Below, piece after piece: positions 1-8,360 of a stretch of DNA of 60,812 nucleotides. This DNA comes from Roseburia sp. CAG:10041_57. GTDB lineage: Bacteria > Bacillota > Clostridia > Lachnospirales > Lachnospiraceae. The stretch covers positions 1 through 60,812 of the forward strand of contig MNTL01000062.1 in assembly GCA_001916965.1 (NCBI GenBank), written 5' to 3'. The first letter of the stretch is position 1; each line of letters opens with the position of its first letter. Under the pieces are notes generated by a model that had not been told where the DNA came from, did not search any database, and worked only from the letters and a program-made list of their open reading frames with translations. The translations under genes and the position numbers were made by a program.

Positions 1-60
1 TTTGCCCTTATCAGAGTTCGTAAACACTGGTGGGACGATATAACGCAAGGGAAACAATAA
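1..60 (+). CDS. C-terminal end of an unidentified protein (5' truncated by window)
   Basis: Reading frame 1 is open from the first base and ends in TAA at 58-60, leaving about 19 residues that end in WWDDITQGKQ. Too little remains to name a family. It lies directly upstream of other mobile-element debris, so it may belong to the same element. It could also be a chance open frame. Confidence 0.3.
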   Translation, partial: FALIRVRKHWWDDITQGKQ

Positions 61-279
61 GGGAAAGCTCACCTGCGATAAACTTTGTGTTTTCAAGGGC
101 TTGAGAGATATTTGATAATAAAATATAACAGTTATTAAATCCCTTTGAATATATGAAATCTCAATTCCAGTTTGTTGGTGCAACACTAATACCACACATA
201 ACTAAAATAACAACACAGCGTCAGAGCGTATGGGAAAACCTGTACGCCCTAATTTTTTATCAAAAATGGAGGAAAACAC

Positions 280-435
280 ATGGAAGAAACAAATGTAACA
301 ATGACAGCAGAGGAAATGCAGGGTGAGCCTGCGGCAAAGGAAAATGAGACAAAGGCGGAGCGTATTGGCGAGTACCGCATGAATAAGGCAGACGACCAGC
401 GGCTTCACAGGCACCAACGGCAGCATAGCAAATAA
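280..435 (+). CDS. Short 51-residue reading frame, probable mobile-element remnant
   Basis: An ATG at 280 follows a very good ribosome site (GGAGG at about 268-272). The frame runs MEETNVTMTAEEMQ..., is rich in Glu, Lys and Gln, and stops at 433-435. Its abrupt end after QRQHSK suggests that it is the N-terminus of a longer protein cut off by a deletion or frameshift. No domain is recognised. A small inverted repeat (GCGTA...TACGC, about 226-249) lies just upstream. The good start site supports a once-real gene, and the context (recombinase remnant at 538-762) suggests a degraded integrative or conjugative element. Confidence 0.4.
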   Translation: MEETNVTMTAEEMQGEPAAKENETKAERIGEYRMNKADDQRLHRHQRQHSK

Positions 436-449
436 AATAAAAGAAGTAA

Positions 450-521
450 CTCCAGAACTCTGCCGAGTGGCTGATGGAAGGCATCGGAGATTGGACAGGG
501 TTCTGGAACAGAAACCCGTAA
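450..521 (+). pseudogene. Fragment of an unknown element protein (C-terminal end only)
   Basis: Frame 3 is open between a TAA at 447-449 and a TAA at 519-521. It reads as a Trp/Gly-rich peptide containing SAEWLMEGIGDWTGFWNRNP, which looks protein-like rather than random. There is no start codon or ribosome site, so it would be the tail of a gene whose body has been deleted. The identity is unknown. Confidence 0.25.
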
Positions 522-537
522 ATCAGATGGAGTGTGA

Positions 538-762
538 AATGCACTACATCAGCACAAAGACCAACTTACACCAACACTTGTAAATTCCCTTATTGAACGC
601 ATCGAAGTCCATAACAATGATAAATCAAGCGGTCACTGTTATGTAAAAGTTGATGTGTATTTCACTGCTGTTGGGATGATTGATATTCCAACTGAGCAAG
701 AAATTCTTGCAATGATGGAAGAAATGCAAAAAAATCCTCAGCAGTTTCGTTTTATCGTATAA
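538..762 (+). pseudogene. Remnant of a large serine recombinase (DUF4368-type C-terminus)
   Basis: Frame 1 is open from 538 to the TAA at 760-762. It encodes LTPTLVNSLIERIEVHNNDK, then a Gly-His-Cys stretch, and ends in NPQQFRFIV. From memory this pattern matches the extreme C-terminal domain of large serine recombinases of the TnpX/Tn4451-like class found in clostridial mobilisable elements. The catalytic resolvase domain and recombinase domain are absent, and an in-frame TGA at 535-537 precedes the fragment, so it cannot be active. It marks the scar of a lost or rearranged mobile element. Confidence 0.7.
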
Positions 763-765
763 TCA

Positions 766-800
766 GAAAAACGGTGCAACCCATTTCTGAGTTGCACCGT
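766..800 (-). terminator. Rho-independent terminator of the leftward HAD gene
   Basis: A perfect 10-bp stem (ACGGTGCAAC / GTTGCACCGT, 771-780 and 791-800) has a 10-nt loop. On the minus strand the stem is followed by TTTTT (767-771), so it works for the HAD gene ending at 840. On the plus strand there is no T-run behind the stem. Confidence 0.75.
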
Positions 801-839
801 ATAGGCATTAAACTAAAACATCCTTATGTGGTATTGCCA

Positions 840-1634
840 TTACAGCATCCCTTTTAGTATCTGAAGCACACCATTTTCCAAGTAGGGAGCGCAGATATCA
901 GTAGCAGCTGCAAGGACTTCTTCGCGGGCATTTGCAACAGCATAGCTGGTTCCTGCACTTTGCAGCATTTCAATATCATTCAGGTTATCACCGAAGGTAC
1001 AGGTCTCTTCAGGGGTAATACCCAGATATTCCTGGAGAAAAGAGATTGCAGTACCTTTCGATACACCAAGAGGATTACAGTCTACCCATTCTTTACCGGC
1101 AGCAGCCAGCTGCGCCTGATCTTTCCAGGTAGGGATGAAGAGTGGCTGACACATCTCTTCACAGGCATTCTTATGGTATACGGTGAATTTGATGATATCC
1201 GTCTCAGGAATATTGAGAAGATGTTCGGCTTCGCGGATATCATACCCGTAGGAATCTTTAAGCCAGTGGAACATTCTGCTGTTGGCATCTTCTGCGAGAC
1301 AGTAATTGGGTGTGGCAATGAAGCAGTCACAATGAGGCATTTCGTCATGTACCATTTTACACATGCCCTTCCACACATCTTCCGGCATGGTGTGAACCTT
1401 TAGGATTTCTTTTGGAGTACGGACTACCGTGCCTCCGTCTGTAATGTAGAGAAGTTCATCCTTAATCGGAGCAAACAGCTTTCGCTCACTGATGAACTGA
1501 CGACCAGAGCAGACAGCAAAATGAACGCCCTTTTGAATCAGTTGATGAATAACAGTCATATATTCAGGATCAATGTGCATAGTGCCGTCCTTTACCAGAG
1601 TACCATCCACATCGGTAGCAATTAATTTGATCAT
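840..1634 (-). CDS. HAD-superfamily (Cof-type) phosphatase
   Basis: A predicted 264-residue cytoplasmic hydrolase of the Cof/HAD-IIB group, which removes phosphate from small metabolites such as sugar phosphates, flavins or PLP. The substrate cannot be read from sequence. Motif I is DVDGTL near residue 8 (nucleophile and acid Asp), motif II is the Ser of VCSGR, and motif IV is GDNLNDIEML near the C-terminus. A cap domain lies between motifs II and IV. The frame is open to 1703, but the start at 1634 (MIKLIATDVDGTL) fits the family, which begins right at motif I, and GAAAGG-like bases lie upstream. The gene is divergent from the sensor locus at 1793 and ends before a terminator at 766-800. Confidence 0.9.
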   Translation of the reverse strand: MIKLIATDVDGTLVKDGTMHIDPEYMTVIHQLIQKGVHFAVCSGRQFISERKLFAPIKDELLYITDGGTVVRTPKEILKVHTMPEDVWKGMCKMVHDEMPHCDCFIATPNYCLAEDANSRMFHWLKDSYGYDIREAEHLLNIPETDIIKFTVYHKNACEEMCQPLFIPTWKDQAQLAAAGKEWVDCNPLGVSKGTAISFLQEYLGITPEETCTFGDNLNDIEMLQSAGTSYAVANAREEVLAAATDICAPYLENGVLQILKGML

Positions 1635-1792
1635 GTAAATACCTGTGCCTTTCTGCAGAATAACAAACATCCGATTTATTATAACATGAATACGTAAAAC
1701 CATATACTATATTTTTGAACTGCAATTTAATTATTATACAGTTTCCGCGGGAAATGTGTTAAACTATGCTTACGAAAGGCATGGGGGATAAA

Positions 1793-2830
1793 ATGAGAGA
1801 GTGGATAAAAGTAATTAGTTTCCTGATTGCAGGAAGTTTTTTCCTGTATGTAATAGGAAGTCTGATACCATATCATGTAAATACGAAGGAAAACGATAAT
1901 GACAAACTTGTAATATATACACAACATCCTGTGGAATTTGTGACTCCTATTGTAAGAGAATTTGAAGCCCGTACGGATATCGAAGTGGAAGTAGTGCGAG
2001 CAGGTTCTGGACAGTTGCTGGACTGGATAGAGGAGGACAGGGAGAATCCAAAGGCTGATATTTTATGGGGCGGTTCTTACTATACCATAAAGCCTCATGC
2101 GGAGCTGTTTGCTGCATATCAGACAGAGAATGAACCGTATGTAAGAAGTGAATTTAAGAATACAGAGGGCAATCTGATTCGTTTTACGGATGTTCCAAGT
2201 GTCATTATGGTGAATACAGACCTTCTAGGAAATGAAACCATAGAGGGCTATGAGGACCTTTTGAAACCTGAATTCTATGGAAAGATTGCATTTGCAGACC
2301 CGAATATTTCATCCTCTTCTCTGGAGCAGTTAATCAACATGCTGTATGCATGCCGTGATGAGGATGAATGGGGATGGAAGTATGTGGAAGCATTATGCAG
2401 GCAGTTGGGTGGCAAATTGCTGACAAGCTCTTCGGCGGTATACAATGGAGTAGCGAACGGTGAATTTGTAGCAGGGCTTACTTTTGAAGAGGCTGTGGCT
2501 GGAAGCATGGATGATGGTAAGCATGTGGCAATCGTATATATGAAAGAAGGGGTCATATCTACACCGGATGGCGTTTATCTGATTCAGAATGCACCTCACA
2601 GGGATGAAGCGGTGGAATTTTTGAATTTTGTTACGGGATATGATGCACAATATATGATTACCGCACAGCTTAATCGAAGATCTGTAAGAGTAGATGTACC
2701 AGCAACGGATAAATTACCGGCTAAAGACACCTTGCCTATGCTTCAGCCGGATTCAGCTGAGATAGAGAGTCATAGAAATGAATGGCTGGCGCAGTTCAAC
2801 CAGATATGGAAGGAGTGTGCCCATGAATAA
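1793..2830 (+). CDS. Membrane-anchored binding-protein-like sensor component
   Basis: A 345-residue type-2 periplasmic-binding-fold protein related to iron(III)/phosphonate-type solute-binding proteins (SBP family 1/6). A hydrophobic N-terminal segment (about residues 5-25, WIKVISFLIAGSFFLYVIGS) has no lipobox Cys, so the protein is probably held by an uncleaved anchor. The next part, LVIYTQHPVEFVTPIVREFE, is typical of the fold's first strand and helix. The start at 1793 is preferred over ATGs at 1766 and 1781 because GGGGGA lies a few bases upstream. It overlaps the kinase gene by 8 bp. Its paralogue at 5379 is a normal lipoprotein SBP linked to the permease. The overlap with the kinase suggests that this copy presents ligand to the sensor, as PgtC and XylFII are thought to do. 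Confidence 0.8.
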   Translation: MREWIKVISFLIAGSFFLYVIGSLIPYHVNTKENDNDKLVIYTQHPVEFVTPIVREFEARTDIEVEVVRAGSGQLLDWIEEDRENPKADILWGGSYYTIKPHAELFAAYQTENEPYVRSEFKNTEGNLIRFTDVPSVIMVNTDLLGNETIEGYEDLLKPEFYGKIAFADPNISSSSLEQLINMLYACRDEDEWGWKYVEALCRQLGGKLLTSSSAVYNGVANGEFVAGLTFEEAVAGSMDDGKHVAIVYMKEGVISTPDGVYLIQNAPHRDEAVEFLNFVTGYDAQYMITAQLNRRSVRVDVPATDKLPAKDTLPMLQPDSAEIESHRNEWLAQFNQIWKECAHE

Positions 2831-4487
2831 AAAGACAACGACCTTTCAGGAAAATATCAGAAATACTTTTATTTCCTATGCCATTATTCCATCCCTGATT
2901 CTGGTGTGTCTGGCGATGCTTTTATTCTATTGGAGCCGGAATTACTCTATTATTCATTATAACAGACAGGATAATGAACAAATCACGCATACACTTGAAG
3001 CAATAGAGAACACCTGGAGTACAGAAGTATCGAATCTGTGTGATCTGGCGAAGGATGAGCCTACACAGAAGATTACGGATATCTATGAAATAATCTATGC
3101 GGCAGACAGAAGTAACCGATGCAGCAGTCAGGTGTATCTGCTGGATGGTAAGGGAGCGCTTATCTGGAACGTGGAAGATGCGGATATGGATTTCCTTTTG
3201 CAGCCGGAGTATCAGCAATGGGGAATATTAAGAATGATCAGGCAACAGCCGGAGACACTTTCTACCTACATTCAGAATGATTTCCTGTGTATGGGACAGG
3301 GAATACTGGATGAGAATGGTAAGTTCCTTGGTTATCTGGTCGTAGGCATTCCAGGCAGAGAATGTGCAGATATACTTTCTGGAATCAACAGGAAATATGC
3401 AATTACAGATGAAATGGGCTGGATATATCTAAGTAACGGTACGGAGTACCTCAGTGATGAGATGGGACGTTTTCTGTGGTTTGATAAGAAGCAGGATGGC
3501 TTTTTTACAGAGAATAATCAGCATTTTTATCTGACACAGAATTATATATTATCTGGTCAGATCGGTGTATATACCATGACGGATACAGTTCCCAAGGTAC
3601 ATATTATGTGGTGGATGATTCTTATGATTGTTGTTATTTTTGCTATCATAGGAATTGTTACCTATTATTCAACCAGAAAGGTTTCGGCAAAATATACACA
3701 GGATGTCAAGTTGCTGGCAGATGCTTTTACCAGTGTGGAGAATGGGGAATGGAATACCAGTCTGACCATGGACAGCACACTGGAATTTCAGGTAATCGGT
3801 AAGGCATTTAACAAGATGATCGACAGTATGCGTAAGCAGGTGGAAGAGAATAAAGAGCTGGCGCTTCATGCAGCATTTGCACAGGTCAAGCAACTGGAAT
3901 CCCAGTTCAACCCTCATTTTCTGTTTAACACGCTGGACAATATCAGATTTATGATTCATATTGATGCGAATTCGGCGGATAAAATGATCACTTCTTTATC
4001 GAAGCTGTTAAGATACAGCATTCATGATTCCGGAGAAGAAATTTCGGTAAAAGAGGATATGGAAAATATACAAAGTTACTTTAATATTTTGCAGATCCGG
4101 TATAACAAGAGATTTGCCTATGAAGTGAATATCGAGGAGTCGATTCTGGATTGTATGATACCGAAGCTGATCATGCAGCCGCTGGTTGAAAATGCGGTAA
4201 AGTATGGCTTTACAGACAGAGATAAGCTGACTGTTAAGATAAAGGGTTATGAGAAGCAGGGCAGACTGATTTTTAGCTGTGAGGATGATGGTGCTGGCAT
4301 GACACCACAGCAGTTAAAGGATATACGTCGCAGATTGCAGCAGAAAGAGAACAAAGAGGGGCATCTGGGATTGTATAATATTCATCGCCGAATACAGCTT
4401 ATGTATGGAGAAGAATACGGTATTTTCCTGGAGAGTGAGATAGGACAGGGCGTTGTGGTAGTATTGGTGCTTCCTGTGAAACGTTAG
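2823..4487 (+). CDS. Sensor histidine kinase, LytS/YesM family
   Basis: A 554-residue membrane kinase. Order of parts: TM1 (about 16-38), an extracellular sensing region of about 225 residues, TM2 (MILMIVVIFAIIGIVTYYS, about 265-285), a HAMP linker, a His_kinase domain with phospho-acceptor His365 in QFNPHFLFNTL, and an HATPase_c domain with MQPLVENAVKYGF (N box) and DDGAGM. The start at 2823 has AAGGAG seven bases upstream. An open frame reaching back to 2778 lies inside the previous gene and is rejected. The 8-bp overlap with the binding-protein gene implies translational coupling and a shared complex. The response-regulator partner begins 14 bp downstream. Confidence 0.95.
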   Translation: MNKKTTTFQENIRNTFISYAIIPSLILVCLAMLLFYWSRNYSIIHYNRQDNEQITHTLEAIENTWSTEVSNLCDLAKDEPTQKITDIYEIIYAADRSNRCSSQVYLLDGKGALIWNVEDADMDFLLQPEYQQWGILRMIRQQPETLSTYIQNDFLCMGQGILDENGKFLGYLVVGIPGRECADILSGINRKYAITDEMGWIYLSNGTEYLSDEMGRFLWFDKKQDGFFTENNQHFYLTQNYILSGQIGVYTMTDTVPKVHIMWWMILMIVVIFAIIGIVTYYSTRKVSAKYTQDVKLLADAFTSVENGEWNTSLTMDSTLEFQVIGKAFNKMIDSMRKQVEENKELALHAAFAQVKQLESQFNPHFLFNTLDNIRFMIHIDANSADKMITSLSKLLRYSIHDSGEEISVKEDMENIQSYFNILQIRYNKRFAYEVNIEESILDCMIPKLIMQPLVENAVKYGFTDRDKLTVKIKGYEKQGRLIFSCEDDGAGMTPQQLKDIRRRLQQKENKEGHLGLYNIHRRIQLMYGEEYGIFLESEIGQGVVVVLVLPVKR

Positions 4488-4501
4488 ATGGGAGAGAGAG
4501 T

Positions 4502-5263
4502 ATGTACAGGGTTTTGATTGTTGAGGACGAGGATATTATAAGAAAAGGCATTGCCTATACTATGGACTGGATGAGCATGGACTGCGTCATTGCAGGTGAA
4601 GCTGCCAACGGCAAGGAAGGTGTTGAGAAAATTCTGGAGCTGCGACCTGATATCGTAGTAGCGGATATTATGATGCCATATATGAATGGAATCGAAATGA
4701 TCCGCAGTACGAAGGATCAGGTGCCTTATAAGAGTATTCTGCTTACAAGCTATGCAGAATTTTCCTATGCAAAGCAGGCGATAGATCTGAAAGTATCAGA
4801 TTATCTCATGAAACCAGTAGAGGAAGAGGAGATTAGAAAGGCGATAGAGAAGGTCACAGGAGAGATCAGAAAGGAACAGGAGATTGCCAGAATCTGTGAG
4901 AGACATGCAGGTGAGTTCTCCATGCAGGAATTCTATAAAAAGGCAGAGATGGATAATCCCTATGTAAAGAAAACGCTAGAAATTACTGAGAAAGAGTATG
5001 CCAATAAGATCAGCGTAGAGAGTATAGCAGATCAGCTTGGTGTGTCTGCAAGCTACCTTTCCAGGAAGTTCAAGCAGATAACTGGACTTACATATCTTGA
5101 TTTCCTGAATAAATATCGTATCAGTCAGGCAATCAGGCTTATGGAAACAGGGCAGTACAAGGTATACGAAATATCAGAAAAAACAGGGTTCAGCGATTAT
5201 AAACACTTCAATGTAGTGTTCAAAAGATACACAAACCAGTCTCCGACTGAATTTATGAAGTAG
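4502..5263 (+). CDS. Response regulator with AraC-type DNA-binding domain (YesN-like)
   Basis: A 253-residue transcription factor. The N-terminal receiver has acidic residues EDED near 8-11, phospho-acceptor Asp55 in VVADIMMP, and Lys104 in DYLMKP. The C-terminal AraC/XylS domain (about 150-253) has two helix-turn-helix units: ISVESIADQLGVSASYLSRKFKQ and a second ending in GFSDYKHFNVVFKRYTNQSP. The middle linker found in many longer YesN proteins is short here. It is the cognate regulator of the upstream kinase and most likely activates the importer genes from 5379. A terminator follows at 5291-5321. Confidence 0.95.
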   Translation: MYRVLIVEDEDIIRKGIAYTMDWMSMDCVIAGEAANGKEGVEKILELRPDIVVADIMMPYMNGIEMIRSTKDQVPYKSILLTSYAEFSYAKQAIDLKVSDYLMKPVEEEEIRKAIEKVTGEIRKEQEIARICERHAGEFSMQEFYKKAEMDNPYVKKTLEITEKEYANKISVESIADQLGVSASYLSRKFKQITGLTYLDFLNKYRISQAIRLMETGQYKVYEISEKTGFSDYKHFNVVFKRYTNQSPTEFMK

Positions 5264-5290
5264 GTGTTCAGAAAATAAGATAATTTTGCA

Positions 5291-5321
5291 TAAAAAAGGG
5301 TATATAATATACTCTTTTTTG
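5291..5321 (+). terminator. Terminator after the sensor operon
   Basis: An A-rich/T-rich hairpin, AAAAAAGGGTATAT / ATATACTCTTTTTT, with the T-run at 5315-5320. It separates the sensor genes from the importer operon, so the importer probably has its own promoter in 5322-5370. No sigma-A site is clear enough to call there. The symmetric A/T arms would also serve the opposite strand. Confidence 0.7.
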
Positions 5322-5378
5322 TTTAATATGAACATACAGAAACAATTCATATATTGATTCAGAAGGGAAGGGGTAACA

Positions 5379-6569
5379 ATGAAAAAGTTAACAGCATTAT
5401 TACTGGCAGGTTCTATGGTATTTACCATGGCAGGATGCGGCAGCAGCTCTACACCGTCATCAACAGCTACAGATGAGAAAGAGCCGGTAAGCTCAGCAGC
5501 AGACACTACAGCAACAGTAGCAGACACAGCAGACACTACAGCAGCAGGAAGTGATATGGATGCTTTGATTGAAGCAGCCAAGGCAGAAGGTACTCTTACA
5601 GTATATGGTTCCTGTGAAGAGGCATATTTATCCGCTGCCTGCCAGCAGTTTGAGAAGCTGTATGGTATTAAAGTAGATTATCAGAGATTATCCACTGGTG
5701 AAGTATATACCAAGATTCAGGAAGAGAACGGAAGTCCTTCTGGTGATGTATGGTTCGGTGGAACAACAGATCCTTATAACGAAGCTACAGCAGCAGGATT
5801 GCTGGAGCCATATGATGCAATGAATGCGTCTAATCTGATCAGTGATACATATAAGGATGCAAATAATAACTGGTATGGAATTTACAAAGGTATTCTGGGA
5901 TTCATGGTAAACAGGGAAGAAATCGAGCGTCTTGGCATTGAAGAGCCTAAGGACTGGGATGATCTTCTCAAGCCCGAATATAAAGGTCTGATCGGTATAT
6001 CCAATCCTTCAACAGCAGGTACAGCTAAGCTGGTCATCAACACAATGGTACAGATGAAAGGCCATGATGAAGCAATGGAGTACTTTAAGGAACTGGATAA
6101 GAACGTATATCAGTATACCAAGAGTGGTTCTGGTCCATCCAAGATGGTAGGACCTGGCGAATGTGTAATTGCAGTTGGTTTCCTGCATGATGGTATTACA
6201 CAGATCCTTGCAGGATATGACAATATTGACCTGATCATCCCGGCAAGCGGAACCAGCTATGAAATCGGTGCAACTGCAATCTTCAAGGGCTGCAAACATC
6301 CAAACGCTGCTAAGTTGTGGATAGAATACGCATTATCTCCTGATTGTGTGGATATTGCAAAGGACAATGAATCTTATCAGTTCCTGGTAATCAGCAATGG
6401 TACACAGCCTCAGGAAGCAATTGACTTCGGTCTTGATCCGGATAACGTAATTGATTATGATTTCGAGGATGCGAAGGCTAATACAGCACAGTATGTAGAA
6501 GACTTCTTCGAAGCAGTAACCAATGGCAGTGCAGATGCAGCAGATAGTTCAAGATTCCTGACAGAATAG
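5379..6569 (+). CDS. ABC transporter substrate-binding lipoprotein (iron/phosphonate-type SBP)
   Basis: A 396-residue secreted lipoprotein. The signal peptide MKKLTALLLAGSMVFTMAGC ends in a lipobox with Cys20 and is followed by a Ser/Thr/Ala-rich linker (about 21-60). The binding domain begins EAAKAEGTLTVYGSCEE and includes GDVWFGGTTDPYNEA, a signature of the SBP family that includes Fe3+ (FbpA/AfuA), 2-aminoethylphosphonate and phosphoglycerate-type ligands. The tyrosines that bind iron in FbpA cannot be assigned by eye, so the ligand is left open. The start has GGAAGGGG upstream. It is the first gene of the importer operon 5379-10142 and is separated from the permease by a hairpin. Confidence 0.9.
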   Translation: MKKLTALLLAGSMVFTMAGCGSSSTPSSTATDEKEPVSSAADTTATVADTADTTAAGSDMDALIEAAKAEGTLTVYGSCEEAYLSAACQQFEKLYGIKVDYQRLSTGEVYTKIQEENGSPSGDVWFGGTTDPYNEATAAGLLEPYDAMNASNLISDTYKDANNNWYGIYKGILGFMVNREEIERLGIEEPKDWDDLLKPEYKGLIGISNPSTAGTAKLVINTMVQMKGHDEAMEYFKELDKNVYQYTKSGSGPSKMVGPGECVIAVGFLHDGITQILAGYDNIDLIIPASGTSYEIGATAIFKGCKHPNAAKLWIEYALSPDCVDIAKDNESYQFLVISNGTQPQEAIDFGLDPDNVIDYDFEDAKANTAQYVEDFFEAVTNGSADAADSSRFLTE

Positions 6570-6580
6570 AACAATATCAA

Positions 6581-6608
6581 TAAAGGGATGGTAAATGCCA
6601 TCCCTTTA
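6581..6608 (+). promoter_or_regulatory. Intercistronic hairpin between SBP and permease
   Basis: A perfect 11-bp inverted repeat (TAAAGGGATGG / CCATCCCTTTA) with loop TAAATG. No T-run follows (next bases CCATACC), so it is not a standard terminator. Hairpins in this place are known to stabilise the SBP part of ABC importer mRNAs or to lower read-through into the permease, giving excess binding protein. That role is inferred. Confidence 0.7.
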
Positions 6609-6635
6609 CCATACCGCAGAAAGGTGGGATGAAAG

Positions 6636-8351
6636 ATGGCCGCAAAGAGAAAAAGTGCAGAGATTGACAGGAAAAAGCTGTTTTCTGATCCTGTTATGAT
6701 AGGTATGATTGTTGTTTTGCTGGTATTTTTAATTTTATTCATTGTATATCCTTTATTTGTCTTGTTAATAGACAGCGTTTTCTCAGAAGGCAGGTTTTCA
6801 CTGGATGTATTCAAAAGAGTCCTGAGTATGGACAGATTTAGAACGGCTTTTGTGAATACAGTAGAACTTGGATTGATCACAGGAGTACTTTCTTCTGCAA
6901 TCGGTCTGTTGTTTGCTTATGTAGATGTATATGTGAAGCTGAAATATAAATGGATTGAGAAACTGTTCAATATAGTATCTTTATTGCCGGTAGTTTCTCC
7001 GCCTTTTGTATTATCCTTATCTACGATCATGTTATTTGGCAGAAGCGGTATCATCAGCAGATATGTATTCCATATTTATGATTCTAATGTATACGGACTG
7101 AAGGGTATTGTAGTCGTACAGACACTTACTTTCTTCCCGGTCTGCTATCTGATGCTTAAAGGATTGTTGAAAAACATTGATCCCTCTATCGAAGAGGCAG
7201 CCAGAGATATTGGAGCTTCCAGACTGAAAGTATTCTTAACCATTACACTTCCACTGATGTTACCTGGTATCGGCAATGCATTTCTGGTTACATTTATTGA
7301 GTCTGTAGCAGATTTCGCAAACCCTATGCTGATCGGCGGTGACTTTGATACATTGGCTACTACGATTTACTTACAGGTAACAGGTTCTTATGATTCCACA
7401 GGTGCGGCAGCAATGTCCGTTATCCTCTTGTCACTGACTTTAATTCTGTTCTTTATACAGAAGTATTATCTGGAGAAAAAGACAACAGCAACTCTCACCG
7501 GCAAGGCATCCCGTGTACGTATGCCGATTACCGATAAGAGTGTAACAGTTCCGCTTACTGTATTCTGTACAGTAGTTGCGGCTTTTGTTGTGCTGATGTA
7601 TGTAATGATTCCTTTTGGAGCATTGTTTAAGTTATGGGGAAGAGATTATTCACTTTCCCTGAAATGGTTTGATTATCTGTTTAAATACAGTGGATTTAAG
7701 GCGTTTAAGGATTCCTTTGTCCTTTCTATCATAGCAGCACCGATTACGGCATTGATGTCCATGGTAATTGCTTATCTGGTCGTAAAGAAGAAATTCAAGT
7801 CCAAGGCATTCATTGAGTTTACTTCCATGCTGGCAATGGCAGTACCGGGAACTGTTCTCGGTATCGGATTTATCAGAGGTTATGCAAATGGCATCTTCCA
7901 GACTGGTGTGTTAAAAGGCATTTACGGTTCTGCTGCGATTCTGATTATCGTATTTATTGTCAGAAGTCTTCCTGTAGGAACCAGAAGTGGTATTTCTGCA
8001 TTGAGACAGATTGATAAATCCATAGAAGAATCTGCATATGACCTTGGAGCCGGCAGTGGTAAAGTCTTCACTTCCATTACACTTCCGTTGATTAAGGATT
8101 CCTTCTTCAGTGGACTGGTAACGGCTTTTGTACGTAGTATCACTGCAATCAGTGCGATCATTCTTCTGGTAACACCTCAGTTCCTGCTGATAACCTGTCA
8201 GATCAATGAATTTGCTGAGAAGGGCTATTATGGTGTTGCCTGTGCATATGCAACGATTCTGATCGCAATTGTATATGCTGCGGTATTGATTATGAATCTG
8301 TTCATCAAATTCTTCGGAACAAGCAAAAAAGTAAAGGATGCAGAAAGGTAG
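6636..8351 (+). CDS. Iron/phosphonate-type ABC transporter permease (fused two-domain)
   Basis: A 571-residue integral membrane protein formed by two BPD_transp_1 (ThiP/FbpB-like) halves in one chain, about 12 transmembrane helices in total. Each half carries an EAA loop for the ATPase: EEAARDIGASRLKVF at about 188-202 and EESAYDLGAGSGKVF at about 464-478. The length is usual for the fused FbpB/PhnV-type permeases, so no second permease gene is needed. It lies between the SBP (via a hairpin) and the ATPase (9-bp gap), completing a three-gene importer. Confidence 0.93.
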   Translation: MAAKRKSAEIDRKKLFSDPVMIGMIVVLLVFLILFIVYPLFVLLIDSVFSEGRFSLDVFKRVLSMDRFRTAFVNTVELGLITGVLSSAIGLLFAYVDVYVKLKYKWIEKLFNIVSLLPVVSPPFVLSLSTIMLFGRSGIISRYVFHIYDSNVYGLKGIVVVQTLTFFPVCYLMLKGLLKNIDPSIEEAARDIGASRLKVFLTITLPLMLPGIGNAFLVTFIESVADFANPMLIGGDFDTLATTIYLQVTGSYDSTGAAAMSVILLSLTLILFFIQKYYLEKKTTATLTGKASRVRMPITDKSVTVPLTVFCTVVAAFVVLMYVMIPFGALFKLWGRDYSLSLKWFDYLFKYSGFKAFKDSFVLSIIAAPITALMSMVIAYLVVKKKFKSKAFIEFTSMLAMAVPGTVLGIGFIRGYANGIFQTGVLKGIYGSAAILIIVFIVRSLPVGTRSGISALRQIDKSIEESAYDLGAGSGKVFTSITLPLIKDSFFSGLVTAFVRSITAISAIILLVTPQFLLITCQINEFAEKGYYGVACAYATILIAIVYAAVLIMNLFIKFFGTSKKVKDAER

Positions 8352-8360
8352 GGGAATATT

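Noticed and set aside
5322..5378. Riboswitch or T-box before the importer SBP
   Set aside because: Only about 55 bp remain after the terminator, which is too short and shows no conserved elements.
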